Assembly: GCA_029882685.1 (NCBI GenBank)
Contig: JAOUKH010000004.1
Span: forward strand, 1 to 44,561
Length of the DNA: 44,561 nucleotides
Origin: Cyclobacteriaceae bacterium
GTDB lineage: Bacteria; Bacteroidota; Bacteroidia; Cytophagales; Cyclobacteriaceae
Reading direction: 5' to 3'
In this document: positions 7,903 to 16,310 of the stretch, piece by piece
Numbering within the stretch: the first letter of the stretch is position 1
How the letters are laid out: each line of letters begins with the position of its first letter
Position numbers and translations under genes: made by a program
The notes under the pieces: generated by a model
Database searches by the model: none
What the model was told of the DNA's origin: nothing
What the model saw: only the letters and a program-made list of their open reading frames with translations

Positions 7903-10275
7903 ATGAAAAAAAACATAGGACTATTACTGTTCTTCATCGTATTTAATGGTGTTTATGCACAGGATAAACTAACTATTAGTGGATACATTCGTGATGCTCA
8001 AAATGGAGAATCACTTATAGGGGCAACTGTTTTAATTAAAAAATTAAAGACTGGAGTTACAAGCAATGTTTATGGTTTTTATTCTATCACTTTGCCAAGA
8101 GGCAATTATGAAGTTGAATATTCTTACATCGGTTATTCTTCTCAAACAGAACAATTGTCCTTAGACAAAAATATTAAACGTGATATTGAATTAGCTCCAT
8201 CAACGCAGCAACTTGACGAAGTGATTATTTCAGGTGAAGCGGAAGACGAGAATGTATCAAGCATGGAAATGAGTACCAATAAACTTGACATAGAAACCAT
8301 TAAAAAAATTCCTGCCTTTATGGGAGAAGTGGATGTATTAAAAAGTATCCAGCTTTTGCCTGGAGTAAGTACTGTAGGAGAGGGAGCAGCGGGCTTTAAT
8401 GTTAGAGGTGGGGGAGTTGGTCAAAACCTTGTATTGCTAGATGAAGCACCTGTTTACAATCCATCCCATTTATTTGGCTTCTTTTCGGTATTTAATCCCG
8501 ATGCTGTAAAAGATACTAAGTTGTACAAAGGAGCCATTCCTGCACAATTTGGAGGACGAATTGCTTCTCTTTTGGATGTAAGGATGAAAGAAGGAAATAA
8601 CAAAGAATTAAGTGCCTCTGGTGGAATAGGAACAGTATTTAGTCGTTTGGCCGTTGAAGCTCCAATTGTAAAAGACAAATCCTCATTTATTGTAGCAGCA
8701 AGGAGGTCTTATATTGATGTTTTAGCTAAACCTTTTCTAAATGAACTAAAAGATACGGGATTAAACTTTTACGATTTAACACTAAAAACAAACTACAATT
8801 TTAACGATAATAATCAACTTTATCTTTCAGGTTATTTTGGTAGAGATGTTTTTAAGTTTGATGCAAATCAAGGATTTAATTGGGGAAGTAAAACCGCTAC
8901 TTTGAGATGGAATCATCTTTTTAGTGATAGACTATTTTCAAATTTCACATTGGTGTATAGCAAATACGATTATCAGCTAGCATTTGGTGAAGATGCTAAT
9001 GATTCATTTAAATGGGATTCCAATGTTACTAATTACATTTTTAAGCCCTCTTTTACTTATTTCTTGAACAAATCGAATGAAATTAGTTTTGGAGGATCAT
9101 TAATTTATTATCAGTTCGAACCAGCTAATGCAGATGTTGTGAGTGATGGAGATGCAATCAATATAAGTTTAGGCAAGAAATACAATTTAGAATCAGCAGT
9201 ATATGTTAGTAATAATCAAAAAATAAGTAATAGTTTTTCTGTTGAATATGGTCTGCGGTTTTCCAGCTTCCAAAAACTAGGCGCTGCTACTACTTATCAA
9301 TATGACACTCCTGTAAAAGGAGAAAGAAAAGTAGTGACAGGTTTTAAGACTTTTGATAAAAATGAAATTATTGCTTCGTATTCTAATTTCGAGCCACGAT
9401 TGTCTTTTAAATATCAGCCGAACAGCAATAATTCTATTAAGGGAAGTTATAATAGAATGGCACAGTATATTCATCTTATTTCTAATACTACAGCCTCCAA
9501 TCCTTTGGATGTATGGACTGCCTCTTCGGATAATATTGAACCTCAATTAGGCGATCAGTATACTTTAGGGTATTTTCGAAATTTCTTTGATAATGATTAT
9601 GAAACGTCTGTTGAAGTATATTCCAGATACACAAGAAATCAAATTGACTATATTGATGGGGCTGAAATTTTAATAAATGAGCAGCTAGAAGCTGATTTAT
9701 TAAGTGGCATAGGTAGAGCCTATGGTATAGAACTGTTTGTTAAAAAAAATGCAGGAAAACTAAATGGGTGGATTAGTTATACTTTAGGTAGAACTGAATT
9801 GAAAGTGGAAGGTATTAATAATGATGATTGGTATCCTACGAAGTTTGATCAAACCCATAATTTGAAGTTGGTTGGGTTCTATGAGTTGAATGAAAGAGTA
9901 TCTATTTCGACAAATTTCTCATTCATAACGGGTACACCAACTACATTCCCAACATCAAGGTATGTGATACAAGGTGTTTTAGTACCTCACAATTCTAATA
10001 ACTCAAGGAATAATGTTCGAATTCCCAATTACCATCGATTAGATTTATCAGTTCGTATTGATGGTAAAAAAGTTAAACGAGGGAAGCCTAGAAAAGTGGA
10101 GGATTATTTTTCTGTAGGTGTTTATAATTTGTATGCCAATAAAAATGCCTTTTCAATTTATTTTTCTCAATCTGATGGTCGTTATCAATTCAATGAACCG
10201 ATTCCGTCTCAGGCAGCAAAAGTTTCTATTATAGGAACGGCTATTCCATCAATTTCATACAATTTTAAATTTTAG
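7903..10275 (+). CDS. TonB-dependent receptor with N-terminal carboxypeptidase-like domain (DUF4249-partner type)
   Basis: I place the start at ATG 7903 because it gives a proper signal peptide (MKKNIGLLLFFIVFNGVYAQ). The frame is open 17 codons further upstream, but that stretch is charged. The mature protein, of 790 residues in total, has a carboxypeptidase-like repeat domain (LTISGYIRDAQNGESLIGA) and a TonB plug (FNVRGGGVGQNLVLLDEAPV, GGRIASLLDVRMKEG). A barrel follows, ending in the terminal aromatic SYNFKF. Family knowledge: active transport across the outer membrane powered by TonB; the substrate is unknown. A DUF4249 lipoprotein gene follows after 4 bases, a common pairing in Bacteroidota that suggests a two-protein uptake complex. 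Confidence 0.92.
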   Translation: MKKNIGLLLFFIVFNGVYAQDKLTISGYIRDAQNGESLIGATVLIKKLKTGVTSNVYGFYSITLPRGNYEVEYSYIGYSSQTEQLSLDKNIKRDIELAPSTQQLDEVIISGEAEDENVSSMEMSTNKLDIETIKKIPAFMGEVDVLKSIQLLPGVSTVGEGAAGFNVRGGGVGQNLVLLDEAPVYNPSHLFGFFSVFNPDAVKDTKLYKGAIPAQFGGRIASLLDVRMKEGNNKELSASGGIGTVFSRLAVEAPIVKDKSSFIVAARRSYIDVLAKPFLNELKDTGLNFYDLTLKTNYNFNDNNQLYLSGYFGRDVFKFDANQGFNWGSKTATLRWNHLFSDRLFSNFTLVYSKYDYQLAFGEDANDSFKWDSNVTNYIFKPSFTYFLNKSNEISFGGSLIYYQFEPANADVVSDGDAINISLGKKYNLESAVYVSNNQKISNSFSVEYGLRFSSFQKLGAATTYQYDTPVKGERKVVTGFKTFDKNEIIASYSNFEPRLSFKYQPNSNNSIKGSYNRMAQYIHLISNTTASNPLDVWTASSDNIEPQLGDQYTLGYFRNFFDNDYETSVEVYSRYTRNQIDYIDGAEILINEQLEADLLSGIGRAYGIELFVKKNAGKLNGWISYTLGRTELKVEGINNDDWYPTKFDQTHNLKLVGFYELNERVSISTNFSFITGTPTTFPTSRYVIQGVLVPHNSNNSRNNVRIPNYHRLDLSVRIDGKKVKRGKPRKVEDYFSVGVYNLYANKNAFSIYFSQSDGRYQFNEPIPSQAAKVSIIGTAIPSISYNFKF

Positions 10276-10279
10276 ATAG

Positions 10280-11188
10280 ATGAAAACTTTATATAAAATA
10301 GCATTTGTCATTACCATTATTTTTCTATCGGCTTGTGATGATATAATTGATGTGGAACTTCCCATTGGCGAACCTGTTTTAGTTGTAGATGCATGGCTAA
10401 ACGATAAGCCAGAAGATCAATTTATATTATTGACTACTACCATTCCTTATTTCGATGATTCATTACAACCTGAAGTGTCAGGGGCAGTAATTACGGTTAG
10501 TGATAGCGAGGGAAATAACTATGACTTTATAGAACAACAAGATGGAAGATATCGTTGGTCACCTTCTGTTTTGCAGCCTAAATTGGGTAATGTAGGGAGT
10601 ACCTTTCAACTTTCTATTGATGTAAATGGAAATCAATATAGTTCTTCTACGTATATGGGAGGTGTCCCCAAAATTGATAGTATTAGTTTAACTTTTGAAA
10701 AAGGTAATTCCTTTTTTGATGATTATTATTTAGCAGAATTTTGGGCGGACGATTTAATAGGTGAAGGTGATGCTTATTGGATTAAGACGAATAAAAATGG
10801 TGTTGCGATTAATAAACCAAGTGAAATAAGTCTAGCTTTTGATGCAGGATATTCAGAAGGAAGCAATGTAGATGGTATTACATTTATTCAGCCAATCCGT
10901 CAAAGTATCAATCCATTTGAAGAAGACGAAGAAGGAAGGTTTCTATCACCTTATGTACCTGGTGATACTGTTTACGTTGAAATACATTCTGTTTCAATAG
11001 ATGCTTTTAGTTTCTTAAATGAACTAATAATCACGACTAATCGTCCAGGTGGTTTTGGTGAATTGTTTGCTCAACCCTTATCCAATTTGCCCACCAATAT
11101 TTCTAACAACAATGCTACCATTGAAAACGATGTAGTAGGATTTTTTAATGTTGCCTCAGTTTCTGGGTTAGGGCAAAGGTTTCAGTAG
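10280..11188 (+). CDS. DUF4249 domain lipoprotein
   Basis: The 302-aa protein has a signal peptide ending in the lipobox LSAC, with lipidation at C19 (FLSACDDIIDVELP). The mature part has beta-rich DUF4249 features: EPVLVVDAWLNDKPEDQFI, PYFDDSLQPEVSGAVITVSD and, near the end, DVVGFFNVASVSG. It begins 4 bases after the receptor stop codon, so the two genes are translated from one transcript. The family always seems to accompany such receptors, presumably as a surface or periplasmic lipoprotein in the same complex. The exact role is not established. Confidence 0.85.
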   Translation: MKTLYKIAFVITIIFLSACDDIIDVELPIGEPVLVVDAWLNDKPEDQFILLTTTIPYFDDSLQPEVSGAVITVSDSEGNNYDFIEQQDGRYRWSPSVLQPKLGNVGSTFQLSIDVNGNQYSSSTYMGGVPKIDSISLTFEKGNSFFDDYYLAEFWADDLIGEGDAYWIKTNKNGVAINKPSEISLAFDAGYSEGSNVDGITFIQPIRQSINPFEEDEEGRFLSPYVPGDTVYVEIHSVSIDAFSFLNELIITTNRPGGFGELFAQPLSNLPTNISNNNATIENDVVGFFNVASVSGLGQRFQ

Positions 11189-11223
11189 TAGGGCTAACTG
11201 TTAGAGACAACCCAAGATTATAC

Positions 11224-11253
11224 ACTAATAGAAAGTATGCAAATTCTATTAGT
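11224..11253 (+). terminator. Stem-loop downstream of the receptor/DUF4249 operon
   Basis: ACTAATAGAA and TTCTATTAGT form a perfect 10-bp stem with a 10-base loop, 35 bases after the DUF4249 stop. The bases that follow (TAAAATAAC) are not a good U-tract, so it may only stabilise the mRNA end. Confidence 0.45.
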
Positions 11254-11412
11254 TAAAATAACATTAGTGAGAGTAATGTCAAGTTTATAGAATATCCACA
11301 GTGCAGAGTCCTTACAAAGAAATGACACTGAAGTTTTAAGAAATGAAGATAGACTGCTTCTGTTCGATGAATAAACAACAAGACTAATAAACTGAAAATT
11401 GAATGAAAACGT

Positions 11413-11429
11413 TATCTTTACAAAAGATA
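11413..11429. promoter_or_regulatory. Perfect 7-3-7 dyad upstream of the antitoxin gene (candidate operator)
   Basis: TATCTTT-aca-AAAGATA lies 12 bases before the antitoxin ATG (11442). Its left part, TATCTTTA, matches TAnnTTTG at 7 of 8 positions. A dyad over the promoter is what autorepression of a toxin-antitoxin operon would need. This is inference. Confidence 0.4.
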
Positions 11430-11441
11430 TAAACTACAATT

Positions 11442-11672
11442 ATGAGTACAACTCAAATTAGAGAACTACTTCATGAATATATAAATTTAGCGGACGAACG
11501 CTTAATCAATTTGATGTATGCTATGGTTCAGGCTGATATAAAAGAAGAAGATTACGAGTTAAGTGATGCACATAAGAAAATATTAGATGAAAGAATTGCA
11601 GCTCACAATGCTAATCCATCATCTGGGTCAAGTTGGGAGGAAGTGAAATTGCGTCTTAGAAACCAATTATGA
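11442..11672 (+). CDS. Antitoxin, addiction-module component family
   Basis: The 76-aa protein matches the putative addiction-module component family (TIGR02574/PF09720). It has the C-terminal signature HKKILDERIAAHNANPSSG followed by SSWEEVKLRL. The N-terminal half is helical. Its last codon and stop overlap the start of the next gene by 4 bases (ATGA), which couples translation. Family knowledge: a labile antitoxin that binds a RelE/ParE-type toxin. The perfect dyad at 11413-11429 is a candidate autoregulatory site. Confidence 0.9.
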   Translation: MSTTQIRELLHEYINLADERLINLMYAMVQADIKEEDYELSDAHKKILDERIAAHNANPSSGSSWEEVKLRLRNQL

Positions 11673-11959
11673 AGTACACCCTGATTGTTAAGCTAGAAGC
11701 TGAGCTTGACATACTGGAATCAGCCCAATGGTATGAGAAAAAACAGGAAAAGTTAGGTGTTCGTTTTATAGATGAAGTTGGAGAAAAATTGCGTTTGATA
11801 ACTCAAAACCCACTTCATTATCAAGTCAGGCATAAAGATACTCGCCTAGCATTAGTAGATCATTTTCCTTACGCCATTCATTTTATTGTGGAAAATGAAA
11901 TAGTGATAGTCTTAGCTATATTAGGTACTCGAGAAGACCCAAAAAAATGGAATAAATAG
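11669..11959 (+). CDS. RelE/ParE-superfamily toxin
   Basis: The 96-aa protein has the compact RelE/ParE fold pattern: helix-rich N-terminus with LDILESAQWYEKKQEKLG, then FIDEVGEKLRLITQNP, then beta strands with DHFPYAIHFIVENEIVIVLA and a terminal ILGTREDPKKW. This is the usual partner of the PF09720-type antitoxin encoded just upstream. Members are either ribosome-dependent mRNA interferases or gyrase poisons; sequence alone does not separate these here. The frame is intact, so the module is probably functional. Confidence 0.9.
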   Translation: MKYTLIVKLEAELDILESAQWYEKKQEKLGVRFIDEVGEKLRLITQNPLHYQVRHKDTRLALVDHFPYAIHFIVENEIVIVLAILGTREDPKKWNK

Positions 11960-12235
11960 ACCTCGCACTGCCAAGTTCTATATATGTCTTGTTTGACATT
12001 GAGTGTACCTTTAAATGATAAATTGAAAGGAATTTTATGTTTGCTTATTTAGAACATAGACAATCCGTTTAGGTATATTTTTTTTAAGAATCGAACCCAA
12101 GACAGTGTGCTAAAGGTATTTTTGTGTACTATGTTGTAGGAATAATTTGTTAAATTTAGGTGTAAAATAAATATAAAGATGCTTTTTAGTCTTATGGTGT
12201 ATAGCCGTAAGCTAGCCCTTATTTGAAAGAACTAA

Positions 12236-12787
12236 ATGACGAAATACAATCCTTATTTATCTATTTGGTTTAACACTCCTAAAACTATTGATAGCATCTT
12301 AACTGGTAAGAGCAGATTTACATTATACTTACCAATTATTTTAACCTTATGTTCTTTATGGTTTTCTATCCTAAATGATGCAATTACATTGGGACTACCT
12401 TTGACAATAGGCATGATGATTATAGCTTTTGCATTAGGTTATTTGATACTTACACATCTATTACCTAGACTAATTATTTTAACTGGTAAAATATGGAACG
12501 GTAAAAGTGGCATTCCAGAACTAAAAATTATTATAGGACTTGCTCAAATACCCATGTTATTAATTTTAACAGAACAGATTATTTTTTTATTGTTTGGTGA
12601 AATTCTGCCACATTTGGCAGCAAACATCGTACTTCAATGGCTCGTTTGGATTTTCTATCTACGTATTATGATTATTGGAGTGGCAAAAGTTCAAGGTTTT
12701 AACTATACAATTGCATTAGTGAATTTAATAATTAGCTTTTCACCTATCTTCATTATTGACCTGATAATTTTATTAAACAAGGGCTAA
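12236..12787 (+). CDS. YIP1-family integral membrane protein
   Basis: The 183-aa protein has a short cytoplasmic N-terminus with the family motif NPYLSIWFNTPKTIDSIL, then about five hydrophobic segments (about residues 30-50, 55-80, 98-120, 126-148 and 158-180). This N-terminal pattern is typical of bacterial YIP1-domain proteins, whose function is unknown. The 276-bp gap before it contains no other gene that I can support. It is not obviously in an operon with its neighbours. Confidence 0.75.
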   Translation: MTKYNPYLSIWFNTPKTIDSILTGKSRFTLYLPIILTLCSLWFSILNDAITLGLPLTIGMMIIAFALGYLILTHLLPRLIILTGKIWNGKSGIPELKIIIGLAQIPMLLILTEQIIFLLFGEILPHLAANIVLQWLVWIFYLRIMIIGVAKVQGFNYTIALVNLIISFSPIFIIDLIILLNKG

Positions 12788-12875
12788 TATTCGGTATAAA
12801 AACATAGGTCTTGGTTGGTGCATTACACTTTTACATTTATACTTAACGAGAGAGGTTTCAATTGCTACGGACAGT

Positions 12876-12998
12876 ATGATTTATGTCGGTTGCGTTGTTT
12901 TTGGTTGTGGATGTTCCATTTTTTTATGCGTATTTGTCATTTTCTATATCCTATACAAAACCATTCCAATAATTCCCTATCTTCGAGGTTTTCAATAG
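12876..12998 (+). CDS. Candidate 40-aa hydrophobic small protein
   Basis: ATG at 12876 opens a 40-codon frame ending TAG, 9 bases before the ATG of the 1005-aa gene. The peptide has one hydrophobic segment rich in cysteine (VVFGCGCSIFLCVFVIFYIL) and a positively charged end with two prolines (YKTIPIIPYLRGF). There is no good Shine-Dalgarno, and I recognise no family. A longer frame at 12815-13096 in another phase covers the same DNA and runs into the next gene; I consider that one spurious. This could be a real leader or membrane peptide, or chance. Confidence 0.2.
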   Translation: MIYVGCVVFGCGCSIFLCVFVIFYILYKTIPIIPYLRGFQ

Positions 12999-13007
12999 CA
13001 ATACATT

Positions 13008-16000
13008 ATGCGAAACATCATACTCTCTTTTGTTTTACTTTTCATCTCACTAACAGCATTTTCGCAAGAGGCAGTTCTCAATACCAACCCTCCTAGTTTA
13101 AAGTGGAAGAGAATTGATACGGAAGATTTTAGAATAATTTTTCCTGTCAGTTATGAGAGCGAAGCTCAGCGAATGGCAAACACTTTACAAACGATTCATG
13201 CCCCAGAGGCGAAAACATTGGGTACTTTGCCTAAAAAGATATCAGTAATCCTTCAAAATCAAAACTCGATTTCCAATGGGTTTGTGTCTATAGGACCAAG
13301 ACGTTCTGAATTTTTTACTAGCTCACCACAAAATTACAATTTTTTGGGTACTAATGAATGGATGAATTTATTGGCATCTCATGAATATAGACATATTGTG
13401 CAATACGCACATAGTAATACAGGCATGACCAAATTTTTCAAAACTATTTTTGGTCAATATACACAAGCTGCACTATCTAATTTGGCTGTACCAACATGGT
13501 TTTGGGAAGGTGATGCCACAATGATAGAAACGGCATTCACAAAAAGTGGACGAGGTAGATTGCCTAATTTTGATCGCACGTTTAGAGCTAATTTAGTAGA
13601 AGGAAAAAGGTATAAATATGATAAGCAATATTTACGCTCTTACAAAGATTTTGTGCCTAATCATTATGTGTTAGGCTACCATTTTACAACCCATGTGAGA
13701 AGAAAAACCAATGATGCCAATGTATGGAGTGATGTAACGGAAAGAGCGTTTAAATGGCCAATAATTCCTTTTGCATTTTCAAGTTCTTTAAAAAAATCAA
13801 CAGGAAAAAACTTGAAAGAAAATTATAATGAAATGCTTGATGAACTGGATGGTTTATGGACTGATCAGATAGAGAATTTACAACTCACTTCTTTCGAAAC
13901 TATTAATAAACGAAAGAAAACGATTTATACGGATTATAGCAACCCAATGCCAATGATAGATGGTAGTATATTGTGTATGAAATCTGGTATTGGTAATATT
14001 CAACAATTTGTAATTATAGATAAAGAGGGTAATGAAAAAGTGGTGCATACACCTGGGGTAATTAATAATTCTGGTTCTTTTTCTATCTCTGGCAATCAGG
14101 TGGTGTGGAATGAGTTTCGATACAACCCACGATATCCAAATCAAAGTTATTCAGTAATAGAAACTTTAAACACGGGAATTAGAAAAAATAAAAAATTAAC
14201 AAGTAAAACACGTTTTCATAGTGCTGCATTATCTCCTAGTGGAACAAAAATACTCACGGTGGATGCTAAGGTAGATGGTAGTTATCAAGTGGTAGTAATA
14301 GATGCATTTTATGGTAGTGAAATTAAACGATTTGACAGTGAGCCAAACACTTTTTATAATCTACCAACGTGGTCGTCTAGTGAAAATCAAGTATTGGTAA
14401 TGAAAACCAATAGCTTGGGAAAATCAGTAATAGTATTAGATTATGAAACAGGTGTTGAAAAGGAATTAATACATCCTTCACATGAAAATACAGGAAATGC
14501 TTTTTTACATGATGATTATCTTTTTTACCATTCTCCATACTCTGGTATTGATAATGTGTATGCAATGGAACTGGTTTCTGGAAAACATTTCCAGATAACT
14601 AGTAGCAAATATGGAGCATATAATGCGGCAGTTTCGTTAGACAGTAAATCAATTTATTACAACGATCATACAGTAAATGGGCTTGATATTGTTCGCATTC
14701 CGTTTGATCCAAAATCATGGATTCCTTTAGAGAAAGTAAAAGTAGATAAAGTAGAATACTACCAACCTATTGTGGAGCAGGAGGCTGGAGATCATCTGTT
14801 AGAAAATATTTCTACAACAGAATATGATGTAAAGAAATATGGCAAGTTACGAGGGCTGATAAACTTGCATAGCTGGGGCCCATTACTTACCAGTAATATC
14901 AATGAACTGGAAGCTGGGTTACTATCACGTGATGTAATGAGTACTACTTCACTGTCTGCTGGAGTAGTATATGATGCAGTAGAGCAAACTGCATTTGGTG
15001 TTGGTCGTGCAAGTTATCAAGGATTATGGCCGATACTAGATGTAGAGGTTATTAAAGGAAAAAGAAAAGAGGATCGTTCTACAGATAATAAAGAGTTAAA
15101 AGTGGAATGGGAAGAGTCAAGTATTGAAACTGGATTAAGAATACCTTTGAATTTGACTTCTGGAGCATTTCGACAACAATTGACACTAAGTAATTCATTG
15201 GGTATTCGTGAAATAAATAATTATCAAAGTGATTTAGGTACTTTGGGTAGATTTCGCGATGGAATAGGTAGTGCATTAGTTTTGGATACTGTTACAAACA
15301 CATATGATACAGTTAAAGTTGATATAGTTCGCTTAAATTCTACGGATTTGAACGATGGAAAATCAGTTTATAATCATTTTGAATTAAGGTACAGTACATT
15401 TTATAATCAAAGTAGTCGTGATATTTATCCAAAATGGGGCTTTGTTTTAAATCTTGATACATATAATACTATTTATGGAGATTTTAATGGAACATTAACT
15501 GCAATAAATACACGATTTTTTCTCCCTGGACTTTTCAAACATCACTCATTTTATTTTGTAGCATCCAGCCAGATAAGAAAATCACACAGCGATTTCAATT
15601 TATATTCTTTCCAAAATAGAATTTTTCGTGCTAGAGGGCATGGTTTTTATAATGATAAAACTGCTTCCACTTTTAGGTCAAATTATGTCTTACCCATTTG
15701 GCATCCAGATATTGCTCTTGGTCCATTGGTCTATGTAAAAAGGTTTAAACTGAATGGATTTATAGATGTCGGAAAAAGTAGTATTGAGAATTATTATTTC
15801 ATAAAAAGTAATTTCTCATTTTTCACTGATGATTTATTTGAAGTAAAGTATAAATCTTTCGGAGTAGAGCTTACTATGGATTTTAATGTGCTACGATTAC
15901 CATATGATTTGGAAATTGGTGTTCGATTAGTTCATGCTTCATCTCGCATAGTTAGAGATAATGAAGATGATGTAAGTTTTGCTGATACACAATTTGAATT

Positions 16001-16025
16001 CATGATAGGAAATCTTAGCTTCTAA
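13008..16025 (+). CDS. Secreted gluzincin-like metalloprotease with beta-propeller and C-terminal outer-membrane barrel
   Basis: The 1005-aa protein begins with a signal peptide (MRNIILSFVLLFISLTAFSQ). A peptidase domain follows (about 30-280), with HEYRH at 125-129 and a downstream acid E167 in WFWEGDA; the roughly 38-residue gap fits a zinc gluzincin (HExxH plus distant Glu). About 300-600 is a TolB/WD40-like propeller, with repeats such as SPSGTKILTVDA, NLPTWSSSENQVLVM and DSKSIYYNDH. About 640-1005 is beta-rich and ends in F (FEFMIGNLSF), like BamA/surface-antigen barrels. I infer a periplasmic protease tethered to the outer membrane by its own barrel. The domain order is read by eye; the barrel assignment is the least certain part. 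Confidence 0.75.
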   Translation: MRNIILSFVLLFISLTAFSQEAVLNTNPPSLKWKRIDTEDFRIIFPVSYESEAQRMANTLQTIHAPEAKTLGTLPKKISVILQNQNSISNGFVSIGPRRSEFFTSSPQNYNFLGTNEWMNLLASHEYRHIVQYAHSNTGMTKFFKTIFGQYTQAALSNLAVPTWFWEGDATMIETAFTKSGRGRLPNFDRTFRANLVEGKRYKYDKQYLRSYKDFVPNHYVLGYHFTTHVRRKTNDANVWSDVTERAFKWPIIPFAFSSSLKKSTGKNLKENYNEMLDELDGLWTDQIENLQLTSFETINKRKKTIYTDYSNPMPMIDGSILCMKSGIGNIQQFVIIDKEGNEKVVHTPGVINNSGSFSISGNQVVWNEFRYNPRYPNQSYSVIETLNTGIRKNKKLTSKTRFHSAALSPSGTKILTVDAKVDGSYQVVVIDAFYGSEIKRFDSEPNTFYNLPTWSSSENQVLVMKTNSLGKSVIVLDYETGVEKELIHPSHENTGNAFLHDDYLFYHSPYSGIDNVYAMELVSGKHFQITSSKYGAYNAAVSLDSKSIYYNDHTVNGLDIVRIPFDPKSWIPLEKVKVDKVEYYQPIVEQEAGDHLLENISTTEYDVKKYGKLRGLINLHSWGPLLTSNINELEAGLLSRDVMSTTSLSAGVVYDAVEQTAFGVGRASYQGLWPILDVEVIKGKRKEDRSTDNKELKVEWEESSIETGLRIPLNLTSGAFRQQLTLSNSLGIREINNYQSDLGTLGRFRDGIGSALVLDTVTNTYDTVKVDIVRLNSTDLNDGKSVYNHFELRYSTFYNQSSRDIYPKWGFVLNLDTYNTIYGDFNGTLTAINTRFFLPGLFKHHSFYFVASSQIRKSHSDFNLYSFQNRIFRARGHGFYNDKTASTFRSNYVLPIWHPDIALGPLVYVKRFKLNGFIDVGKSSIENYYFIKSNFSFFTDDLFEVKYKSFGVELTMDFNVLRLPYDLEIGVRLVHASSRIVRDNEDDVSFADTQFEFMIGNLSF

Positions 16026-16100
16026 AATCAGGGCAAACTAATTTATAAAATAATTGCTATTTAGAGGTTTATTTCTCGATTCTTGAGGCTTAAAAATCGT

Positions 16101-16126
16101 TAAAACATTCATTATCAAATGTTTTA
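16101..16126 (+). terminator. Hairpin with T-tract downstream of the protease-barrel gene
   Basis: TAAAACATT and AATGTTTTA form a perfect 9-bp stem with an 8-base loop, followed by TTTT (16127-16130), 76 bases after the stop at 16025. The stem is AT-rich, so termination strength is uncertain. Confidence 0.5.
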
Positions 16127-16164
16127 TTTTCTTGATGGTTATGATTTCTTCAGTCCTGCTCCCT

Positions 16165-16241
16165 ATTAAACGGAATCAGGCTTGCGAAATAACAACTTAG
16201 AAGTTATATGCGTTTGCCCTGCTTCTAAAATGCCGTTTATA
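16165..16241. repeat. Nested imperfect inverted repeat in the 285-bp gap before the E2 gene
   Basis: Outer arms TAAACGG (16167-16173) and CCGTTTA (16233-16239) enclose partly pairing inner segments (CAGGCTTGCG against CGTTTGCCCTG) and a central ATAAC/GTTAT stem around AACTTAGAA. The region could be a structured RNA, a remnant of a small mobile element, or chance. No known family is recognised. Confidence 0.3.
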
Positions 16242-16310
16242 TTATTTGAATATCGAAATTTTTACCCCTATTTTTGAGCTTTCATTAATAGATTATACTT
16301 AGAGATAGAT

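Noticed and set aside
12815-13096. Plus-strand 93-codon frame overlapping the start of the protease-barrel gene
   Set aside because: Runs 89 bases into a certain gene in another phase, and its composition (rich in His, Phe, Cys) does not resemble a known protein.
16165-16241. Possible integron attC site
   Set aside because: The end motifs do not fit the GTTRRRY/RYYYAAC core sites, and there is no cassette array or integrase.
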